Below are positions 1 through 4,525 of a DNA stretch of 8,551 nt, piece by piece (positions within the stretch are counted from its first letter, which is position 1; every line of letters begins with the position of its first letter). Both the position numbers and the translations under genes were made by a program. Source of the stretch: an uncultured Clostridia bacterium (GTDB lineage: Bacteria; Bacillota; Clostridia; Oscillospirales; Acutalibacteraceae); the NCBI GenBank assembly GCA_947174455.1, contig CAMWIZ010000022.1, forward strand, positions 1 through 8,551. Reading direction: 5' to 3'. The notes beneath the pieces were generated by a model. That model was not told where the DNA came from, did not search any database, and was given only the letters and a program-made list of their open reading frames with translations.

Positions 1-28
1 AATATCGGTACATCTTTATTATACCTCA

Positions 29-58
29 TTGTCTAACAAAAGGGGAGCATTTCATAAT
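29..58 (+). promoter_or_regulatory. Possible sigma-A-type promoter before the structural operon
   Basis: TTGTCT at 29-34 matches the -35 consensus at four of six bases. CATAAT at 53-58 matches the -10 consensus at five of six. The spacer is 18 bases, so a transcript would start near 65. It would then pass through the hairpin at 105-147 before reaching the scaffold gene. The match is moderate and AT-rich DNA gives such pairs by chance. The module could equally be read through from terminase and portal genes upstream of the window. Confidence 0.25.
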
Positions 59-104
59 CAAGGCGGTATTCTTTTGCACAAAACACAGCAAAATTGTTAA
101 TACA

Positions 105-147
105 AGCACTGTTTAGGCACAGATGTGTTCAAAACAGTGCTGTTTTT
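105..147 (+). terminator. Terminator-like hairpin in the leader of the structural genes
   Basis: AGCACTGTTT at 105-114 is perfectly complementary to AAACAGTGCT at 132-141, giving a 10-bp stem. The 17-base loop can itself pair CAC with GTG (118-120 with 125-127). A T-rich run (143-147) follows after one G. This is the form of a Rho-independent terminator. It lies 32 bases before the scaffold start, so it either ends an upstream transcript or acts as an attenuator for the operon. A smaller hairpin, TTTTGC with GCAAAA (72-77 and 88-93), precedes it. Confidence 0.6.
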
Positions 148-178
148 ATACATATTTTTAGAAAGCGAGGTAAAACAA

Positions 179-673
179 ATGGTAAATGAAAAGAAAAAGC
201 CTGAGAGCGAAATTCCCGAAGAAAAAATGACAGAGCCACCAAATGCAGAAAATGCGGAAAAGCCGTCAGGCAAGCCGCAGGCAGAGGGTAAGAAAATGCC
301 TGATGAATCTCAAAAGCCTGCTGAGGGCGAAACAAAACCCGAAACCGCACTGCCCGAGCTCTCCGAGGAGGATAAACTCAAAGAGGAAAACTTCCGCTTG
401 AAAGCTCAGCTTGAAGCAATGAAAATCGGTTTTAATCCCGACGTCATAGAGGATGCTGTTGTTTTAGCCGAAAATATTGTTAAGAAAGACGGTTCAGACA
501 TTGCGTCAGCCTTGCAGGCGGTTGCTAAGAAATACCCCGACTGGAAAGCCGACAGCAAAGGCGAGGACAGCAAGAAAAAGGGCGGTTTCAAAGTAGGTGC
601 GGACGGCTCAAAGCAGACCACCGCAAACGATGATAAATTAAACGCAGCATTTGGAATAAAAAAGAAAGGATAA
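179..673 (+). CDS. Probable capsid scaffolding protein (DUF4355-like)
   Basis: This 164-residue, highly charged protein lies directly before the major capsid gene, the usual place of a scaffold that directs procapsid assembly and is then lost. Residues 1-60 are a disordered segment rich in Glu, Lys and Pro. Residues 61-83 form a likely coiled coil (LSEEDKLKEENFRLKAQL). Residues 84-122 look helical and end in KKYPDW. The tail (123-164) is basic and ends in AAFGIKKKG, a capsid-binding-like end. This order resembles Firmicutes phage scaffolds of the DUF4355 type, but the family match is from memory. ATG 179 is preferred because AGCGAGG sits about eight bases before it. An in-frame GTG at 125 would add 18 residues, but these are coded by the terminator-like hairpin and have no ribosome site. 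The next gene's ribosome site lies over this gene's last codons. Confidence 0.72.
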   Translation: MVNEKKKPESEIPEEKMTEPPNAENAEKPSGKPQAEGKKMPDESQKPAEGETKPETALPELSEEDKLKEENFRLKAQLEAMKIGFNPDVIEDAVVLAENIVKKDGSDIASALQAVAKKYPDWKADSKGEDSKKKGGFKVGADGSKQTTANDDKLNAAFGIKKKG

Positions 674-679
674 TGAGAT

Positions 680-1621
680 ATGGCTAACACAATTAACTAC
701 GCTGAAATTTACAGCAACCAGCTTAGGGAGCTTTACGGACAGGAACTGACCTGTGACGCTCTCTACCATTCTAATACCGATATTCAGCTTACAGGCGGTA
801 AAACTCTCAAAATACCGACTCTTTCCGTAAGCGGATACAAGGATCATACAAGGGCAAGTCTTGGTTTTCAGCAGGGCAACTACGCAAACGATTACGAAAC
901 AAAAATGCTTGACCACGACCGTTCCATCGAATTTGTAATTGACCCGATGGACTTTGACGAAACAGATACAGTGGTTTCTCTTGCAAATGTTCAGAACCGT
1001 TTTGAGAAAACACAGGCTATTCCCGAACTTGATGCTTATACATACTCTAAGCTTTATGCCGAGGCAAAGAGAGTAGGCTCTACTATCAAGACCGACACAC
1101 TCACTACCGCCAATATTCTACAGGACTTTGACAGCAACCTTGAAGTGTTGGAGGATATGGGTGTGCCGCTTTACAGGCTTGTGCTTTTCTGTACCTCAAG
1201 GTATAAGACACTTCTCAAAAATGCTGAGGGTATACAGAGAAATCTTGATGTAAAGAACGGCGGAGGTATTGACAGACGTGTACACAGTCTTGATGATATT
1301 ACCAACATTGTGACCGTTCCGTCTGCAAGATTTAAGACCCTGTATGACTTCACAGACGGCTGTACTTCCGATTCAAAAGCAAAGAATATAGACTACATAC
1401 TTATCGACCCCGAGTGTCAGGTGTCAAGAGTTAAGTATTCTTACATTCATCTTTTCAGCCCCGGTTCGGACAGCCGCACATCTGACAACTACTTGTATCA
1501 GAACCGCAGATACAACGGTACCTTTGCCATTGACCATTTGTTCAAGAACGGCTGTATTATTCATGCGGAAGCAGAGAACACTGCATCAAGCGGTACAACA
1601 ACAGAAGGAGGTACAACGTAA
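680..1621 (+). CDS. Major capsid protein (HK97-fold type)
   Basis: This 313-residue protein should form the icosahedral shell. It resembles a major capsid family common in Lactococcus, Streptococcus and Clostridia siphophages. Family-typical stretches are LKIPTLSVSGYKDHTRA near residues 43-60, EFVIDPMDFDET at 84-95, an EKTQAIPELDAYTYSKL segment near 109-125, RRVHSLDDI in the middle, and YLYQNRRY at 271-278. The N-terminus goes straight into the mature-like region with no long delta domain, which fits the separate scaffold gene just before it. The last 20 residues are a Thr/Gly/Ser-rich tail that probably lies outside the fold. The start has AGAAAGGA (663-670) about nine bases upstream. The stop overlaps the next ATG by one base (TAATG), suggesting coupled translation. 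The capsid assignment is strong; the exact subfamily was not checked. Confidence 0.9.
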   Translation: MANTINYAEIYSNQLRELYGQELTCDALYHSNTDIQLTGGKTLKIPTLSVSGYKDHTRASLGFQQGNYANDYETKMLDHDRSIEFVIDPMDFDETDTVVSLANVQNRFEKTQAIPELDAYTYSKLYAEAKRVGSTIKTDTLTTANILQDFDSNLEVLEDMGVPLYRLVLFCTSRYKTLLKNAEGIQRNLDVKNGGGIDRRVHSLDDITNIVTVPSARFKTLYDFTDGCTSDSKAKNIDYILIDPECQVSRVKYSYIHLFSPGSDSRTSDNYLYQNRRYNGTFAIDHLFKNGCIIHAEAENTASSGTTTEGGTT

Positions 1622-1833
1622 TGAAAGCAATTAAGGACAACAAAGTATACACGATTGACGAAGCATCGAAAAGGGCATATCTTTCGCAGGGATATGACAT
1701 TATTGACGAAAGCGGAGATATAATTGAACATTCACCGACTGCTACTGTTCCGTATTCGGAGTATGCAAAGGTTATTGCTGAAAATGAGGTTTTGCAGTCA
1801 CAGCTTGCGGCAGGCTCAGGCCGTAAAAAGTGA
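1621..1833 (+). CDS. Small phage protein of unknown function after the capsid gene
   Basis: This encodes 70 residues. The N-terminal part (MKAIKDNKVYTIDEASKRAY) has a strand-then-helix look, followed by an acidic segment with GYDIIDESGDIIE. The C-terminal part (about 44-63) is a short helix with hydrophobic spacing suited to a coiled coil, ending in GSGRKK. Small proteins with the VYTIDE...YL..GYDI pattern occur after the capsid gene in Clostridia prophages, to my recollection, but no function is established that I know of. The ATG overlaps the capsid stop by one base and GGAGG (1607-1611) lies about nine bases before it, so it is probably translated with the capsid protein. Its place suggests a capsid accessory or head-completion role; a decoration protein is possible but unsupported. 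Confidence 0.7.
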   Translation: MKAIKDNKVYTIDEASKRAYLSQGYDIIDESGDIIEHSPTATVPYSEYAKVIAENEVLQSQLAAGSGRKK

Positions 1834-1842
1834 GGTGATGTT

Positions 1843-2214
1843 ATGTACAAGCCTTATCTGAGCGTTGAGGAATATTTTGATAATGGCGGTTTGATTGAGG
1901 AAAATGCGGAAAAGTATTTAACCTCGGCAAGCCGTCATATTGACAGCCTGACTTTTAATCGCATTGCTGCTAAAGGTTTTGAAAATCTTACGGAATATCA
2001 GCAGGAAATTGTAAAAACGGTATGTTTTGATATGGCAAATTTCGAGAGCGAAAACGAAGATTTAATAAACAGCGTTTTGCAAAGCTATTCGGTAAACGGT
2101 GTTTCAATGCAGTTCGGGGCAAGTTGGAATGTGGCGGTCATAGGCGGTGTGGCTATACGCAAAGATACATACAATTTGCTTATGCAGACAGGACTTTGCT
2201 ACAGGGGGATTTGA
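1843..2214 (+). CDS. Head-tail connector protein (HK97 gp6 / SPP1 gp15-like)
   Basis: This 123-residue protein matches the small, mainly helical connectors that bind under the portal ring and extend the DNA channel. Visible features are an opening helix with SVEEYFDNGG, then YLTSASRHIDSLTFNRI at about 25-41, which is typical of the family. A helix with LTEYQQEIVKTVCFDMA follows, and near the end comes GVAIRKDTYNLLMQTGL, which fits the final helix that packs in the ring. GAGGTGAT (1832-1839) is three bases before ATG and overlaps the previous stop. The gene order capsid, small protein, connector, closure, neck and terminator supports the role. Residue-level function is inferred from family and position. 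Confidence 0.8.
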   Translation: MYKPYLSVEEYFDNGGLIEENAEKYLTSASRHIDSLTFNRIAAKGFENLTEYQQEIVKTVCFDMANFESENEDLINSVLQSYSVNGVSMQFGASWNVAVIGGVAIRKDTYNLLMQTGLCYRGI

Positions 2215-2218
2215 CAAG

Positions 2219-2557
2219 ATGAAATATCCTTGCTTGATTTTGAAATCGGTGTGCAAAACACCTGTCAATGTTACGGTTTACAGAGAGGGCATTTCCGAGG
2301 ACGGAGAGCCGCTCACAGACGTTAAACTTGATTTGATGTGTAATTATCAAGATAAAGCAAAAACGGTGATAACCGCCGATAAACAGCTTGTACAGCTTAC
2401 CGCACAAGCATACTTTATCGGCGATATTGCGCCCGATTTGCCGACACTTGCAGGCGGAGAGGTTGAAGTTTACGGGATAAAAAGACGGATTTTTCAGGGA
2501 GAGAAAGCACGTAATCCTGACGGTTCGGTGAATTTTACAAGATTGGATTTGATGTGA
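2219..2557 (+). CDS. Head closure / head-tail adaptor protein (SPP1 gp16-like)
   Basis: This 112-residue, strand-rich protein probably closes the DNA channel under the connector and gives the tail its docking face. Recognisable parts are an N-terminal strand ending in CKTPVNVTVYREG, then CNYQDKAKTVITADKQLVQL in the middle. IGDIAPDLP follows, and RNPDGSVNFTRLDLM stands at the C-terminus. This layout, with the NPDG turn before the last strand, is common in Firmicutes phage adaptors. The start is ATG 2219, with AGGGGG at 2203-2208. An in-frame GTG at 2147 would add 24 residues coded inside the connector gene and lacks a ribosome site. The stop overlaps the next ATG by one base. Confidence 0.75.
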   Translation: MKYPCLILKSVCKTPVNVTVYREGISEDGEPLTDVKLDLMCNYQDKAKTVITADKQLVQLTAQAYFIGDIAPDLPTLAGGEVEVYGIKRRIFQGEKARNPDGSVNFTRLDLM

Positions 2558-3030
2558 TGCAAGTATCATCAAGAATTACAATAAACACGATTGCGATAAA
2601 TCAGCTTACCGACTTAGCAAAAATCGCCTTGGAACAGACCGCCGAAGCATTGCATACAGAGGTTGTACAAGCTGAGGTTATGCCGAGAGATACAGGAGCA
2701 TTGCAGGGTGAACAATCACATTTAAGTGCAGGTCGGTCAGTTTCGATTCCGCTTGTTAACGGTGGAGTTGCAGTAACAACTATAACTCGTGTGCAAAACG
2801 ACAAGGTATCAATCGTATCAAGCACACCGTATGCAAGGCGGTTGTATTTTCACCCCGAGTACAATTTTCACCGTGGAGAATGGTTTGATGCGTATGGAGA
2901 AAAACACGGGGGAAATATCGCCGCAGGGGGCAAGTGGTTTGAGCCTTGGATTAGCGGAGAGTACAAAGACTTTTGCCCGAAAACATTTAAAAAGCTTTAC
3001 AAACGTCTATTGCGAGGAGTGGGAAGATGA
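2557..3030 (+). CDS. Minor capsid / neck protein (Minor_capsid_2, HK97 gp10-like)
   Basis: This 157-residue protein resembles the minor capsid or tail-completion family found between the adaptor and the tail terminator in Firmicutes siphophages. The motif MPRDTGALQ is near residue 46. A strand pair follows (VSIVSSTPYARRLYFHPEY, near 88-106), and then AGGKWFEPWI and a basic helix, FKKLYKRLLRG. These are hallmarks of the gp10-like fold as I recall it. The start could be ATG 2557 (TGATG overlap) or the GTG three bases before; both give the same protein apart from one Met. No good ribosome site is present, only GGAT nearby, so translation is probably coupled to the adaptor gene. It overlaps the next gene by four bases (ATGA). 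Confidence 0.75.
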   Translation: MQVSSRITINTIAINQLTDLAKIALEQTAEALHTEVVQAEVMPRDTGALQGEQSHLSAGRSVSIPLVNGGVAVTTITRVQNDKVSIVSSTPYARRLYFHPEYNFHRGEWFDAYGEKHGGNIAAGGKWFEPWISGEYKDFCPKTFKKLYKRLLRGVGR

Positions 3031-3422
3031 TTTATTTATCGGATGTGAGAGATTGGCTGAAAACGCTGATTTCCGCAAAATTTTATTATATCGGCAAGCT
3101 TGACAGCAAAAATGACGAATCAATCGGTGTATATCAGCGGAAAAATCCCGCACCGCCTGTTACAGCAATCGGTCAGCCGTCAAGCTATGAGATTAAGCCG
3201 ATTTCAATTTTAATTCATTGGAACAAAAACGCAAACGAAACGGAGAAAGCCGCCTATGAGCTGTATGAACAGCTTACGGCGGTTTTTTCATTGACCTTAA
3301 ACAATACACACGTTCAGTTTATACAGCTTTTGCAGTCCGAGCCTGTGGACGTAGGTACGGATGACAGCGGAGTTTACGAGCGTGTGATTGAATTTAATTT
3401 ATATTATGAAAGGAAAATTTAA
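3027..3422 (+). CDS. Tail terminator protein (Minor_capsid_3-like)
   Basis: This 131-residue protein probably caps the finished tail tube and docks it to the head. The sequence fits the Firmicutes phage minor capsid 3 / tail terminator family. AKFYYIGKLDSKNDESIGVYQRK lies early (17-39), a strand with ISILIHWNKN lies near 59-68, and a helix with ETEKAAYELYEQL follows. The C-terminal strands end in ERVIEFNLYYERK. Size and place directly before the tube gene agree. The ATG overlaps the previous stop (ATGA), with GAGGAGTGGG (3013-3022) as ribosome site. Bases 3246-3288, which code for the central helix, also form a strong hairpin followed by six T, listed separately. Confidence 0.78.
   Translation: MIYLSDVRDWLKTLISAKFYYIGKLDSKNDESIGVYQRKNPAPPVTAIGQPSSYEIKPISILIHWNKNANETEKAAYELYEQLTAVFSLTLNNTHVQFIQLLQSEPVDVGTDDSGVYERVIEFNLYYERKI
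3246..3288 (+). other. Terminator-like hairpin inside the tail terminator gene
   Basis: AAAGCCGCC (3246-3254) pairs with GGCGGTTTT (3278-3286) with one G-U pair. Inside that, AGCTGT (3259-3264) pairs with ACAGCT (3269-3274) around the loop ATGA. Small internal loops separate the two stems. Six T (3283-3288) follow the GC-rich core directly, so the outer A-T pairs use part of the T-tract. It has the form of an intrinsic terminator but lies in an intact reading frame, so it must be read through at least partly for the tail genes to be made. Confidence 0.5.
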
Positions 3423-3424
3423 CT

Positions 3425-3868
3425 ATGGCAGAATTAACTACAGGAGTATATCCATGCTACAAAAACCAATTTCAAATCGGTGCTGTGAATGCAACGGCAC
3501 TGAACACCATTGCTGACACTACTACTTTTTCCGTATCGTTCAATGACGGTGTGGAGGAATGGTCACCGTTTGACCAAGAGGGTTGGACAAGACGTTTGAA
3601 AACAGCAAAGTCAATTTCAATTTCCGTTTCGGCAAAGAGAAATGTGGGTGACCCCGGCAACGACTTTGTTGCAGGTCTTGCTTTTAAAAACGGTAGGGAT
3701 TCAGAAGTGAAATTTCAGTGGACATTCCCCGACGGCACAAAGGTAGTTTTTGATGATGCGGTTGTAAATATCTCTGCACTCGGTGCAAGCGACAGTACAG
3801 CAGTTGCACCGCTTGAGTTTGAGATTATGTCAAACGGAAAACCTACGGTAACATTGCCGACAACTTGA
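3425..3868 (+). CDS. Major tail tube protein
   Basis: This 147-residue, strand-rich protein should polymerise as stacked rings into the tail tube of a non-contractile or flexible tail. Family-typical segments are FSVSFNDGVEEWSPFDQEGW at about 35-54, KSISISVSAKRNVGDPGNDF near 60-79, and FKNGRDSEVKFQWTFPDG at 86-103. ALGASDSTAVAPLEFEIMSN lies near the end, followed by GKPTV. This fits the short tail-tube family of Firmicutes phages, with no C-terminal Ig-like domain. AAAGGA (3410-3415) lies nine bases before ATG, and the gap to the previous stop is two bases. No sheath gene follows, and the next genes are chaperone and tape measure, which supports a siphophage rather than a myophage. Confidence 0.88.
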   Translation: MAELTTGVYPCYKNQFQIGAVNATALNTIADTTTFSVSFNDGVEEWSPFDQEGWTRRLKTAKSISISVSAKRNVGDPGNDFVAGLAFKNGRDSEVKFQWTFPDGTKVVFDDAVVNISALGASDSTAVAPLEFEIMSNGKPTVTLPTT

Positions 3869-3884
3869 AAAGGAGAGATAGATA

Positions 3885-4196
3885 ATGGCTAAGATAATTG
3901 ATATTACGGAAAAGCTCAATTTTGAGCAGAAACCGCAGATTAAGATTAAGAACGAGATTTTGACTGTAAACAATGAAGCTGCGGCTATTCTTGAAATTAT
4001 GCCGTTGCTTGATACGAAAGAGCCTACTTTGGCAAATGTTGATAAGATTTGCAGAACACTTTTCAGTGAGGACGATTTTGTTAAAATCGAGAAGCTGCAT
4101 CTTAGCTTTGGAGATTTTGCAACGCTTACAACAACCGCAATTTCACTTGTTACAGGAGATAATTCGGGGGAAGCGGTGACCCATGCTACGACATAA
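3885..4196 (+). CDS. Tail assembly chaperone, G-like protein
   Basis: This 103-residue protein lies between the tube and tape measure genes, the invariant position of the phage G/GT chaperones that bind the tape measure and guide tube assembly. The N-terminus (MAKIIDITEKLNFEQKPQIK) gives strands with a KIKNEILTVNNEAA core. The middle is helical, with ILEIMPLLD, VDKICRTLFSEDDFVKIEKL and then FGDFATLTTTAISL. It ends in GDNSGEAVTHATT. AAGGAG (3870-3875) nine bases before ATG is the best ribosome site in the window, suited to high expression. Its last 11 codons overlap an open -1 frame with a T-domain, reached at a run of five G (4166-4170). The stop codon lies inside a hairpin with a T-tract. 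Family recognition is mainly by size and context. Confidence 0.78.
   Translation: MAKIIDITEKLNFEQKPQIKIKNEILTVNNEAAAILEIMPLLDTKEPTLANVDKICRTLFSEDDFVKIEKLHLSFGDFATLTTTAISLVTGDNSGEAVTHATT
4166..4172 (+). other. Candidate -1 frameshift site between chaperone G and GT
   Basis: Five G (4166-4170) are followed by AA. The G-frame codons are GGG GAA. A one-base backward slip lets the GGG tRNA re-pair fully, after which reading continues as GGA AGC. The -1 frame is open only from 4163, after TAA 4160-4162, and the G frame stops at 4194-4196, so the shift must fall in this short overlap. This run is its only homopolymer of this length. It is not a perfect X XXY YYZ heptamer, because GAA re-pairs poorly on GGA. 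Confidence 0.55.
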
Positions 4197-4525
4197 TAGA
4201 AGATTTTGACCTGATAGTGTCGTCTTTTTTGTCGGAGTATGGGATTAGGATTTATTCCAAAGACTTCAAAAGTATGAAATGGGACGAGTTCTGTGCTTTG
4301 CTAAGCGGTTTGAGTGCAGACTCGCCCCTTGGGCGTATTGTTCAAATAAGGGCAGAAAACGACCCGAAAGTACTCAAGAACTTTACCTCACATCAACGCA
4401 AAATTCGCAGTGACTGGAGAAACAGAACAATCAAAAATGTTTCTGATAAAAGTCGTGATAAGGTGCTTGATTACTTAAAAAATATGTTTGTTTCTATGTC
4501 GGGAGGTGTGGACAATGGCGGGTAA
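4169..4525 (+). CDS. T extension of the tail chaperone (Gp15-like, made as GT by -1 frameshift)
   Basis: About 118 residues in the -1 frame extend chaperone G to a GT protein of about 213 residues. The opening, DIIEDFDLIVSSFLSEYGIR, is conserved-looking and is followed by MKWDEFCALLSGLSADSPLG, then IVQIRAENDP and FTSHQRKIRSDWRNR. This order fits the bacteriophage Gp15 / tail chaperone T-type family. The conserved DFDLI lies before the first usable in-frame start, GTG 4217. That GTG has no ribosome site, so a frameshift explains the frame better than a separate gene. If made alone from GTG it would have 102 residues. In known phages GT is a minor product that recruits tube subunits to the tape measure. 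The frame overlaps the tape measure start by 11 bases, and its last codons contain the ribosome site of that gene. Confidence 0.75.
   Translation, partial: GSGDPCYDIIEDFDLIVSSFLSEYGIRIYSKDFKSMKWDEFCALLSGLSADSPLGRIVQIRAENDPKVLKNFTSHQRKIRSDWRNRTIKNVSDKSRDKVLDYLKNMFVSMSGGVDNGG
4188..4230 (+). other. Hairpin with T-tract across the G stop codon
   Basis: ACGACA (4188-4193) pairs with TGTCGT (4218-4223), with a further U-G pair inside. A second short stem follows (4196-4199 with 4211-4215, one bulged G). Six T (4225-4230) come after one C. The G stop TAA 4194-4196 lies within the hairpin. The structure begins 17 bases after the five-G run, which is farther than the usual 5-9 bases for a frameshift stimulator. 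It could be a weak terminator between G and T, a ribosome roadblock, or chance. Confidence 0.35.

Noticed and set aside
2..116. Open frames at the left edge, ending at 36, 98-100 and 114-116
   Set aside because: None gives a recognisable C-terminus, they are short, and all three frames are equally plausible, so no partial gene is called. AGGGGAG at 41-47 is followed by no usable start.
125..178. GTG start at 125 for the scaffold gene, adding a hydrophobic N-terminus (MFKTVLFLYIFLE)
   Set aside because: It looks like a signal peptide but is coded by the second arm and T-tract of the hairpin and has no ribosome site. ATG 179 has a good site.
129..916. Reverse-strand open frames opposite the scaffold and capsid genes, and the similar ones opposite later genes
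   Set aside because: They lie wholly within confident + strand genes, have no ribosome sites or family features, and show the composition expected of shadows.
2147..2218. GTG start at 2147 for the head closure protein
   Set aside because: The 24 extra residues lie inside the connector gene with no ribosome site, and the family-like sequence begins at ATG 2219.
2789..3103. A + strand frame of 104 codons across the neck and tail terminator genes
   Set aside because: It overlaps two well-supported genes in another frame and has no recognisable sequence.
3973..4179. A + strand frame of 68 codons inside chaperone G
   Set aside because: It lies in the +1 frame relative to G, has no ribosome site and is not the frame that joins the T extension.
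4488..4514. ATG 4488 as the tape measure start
   Set aside because: No ribosome site precedes it, whereas GGGAGGTG stands six bases before ATG 4515 and the typical tape measure N-terminus begins there.
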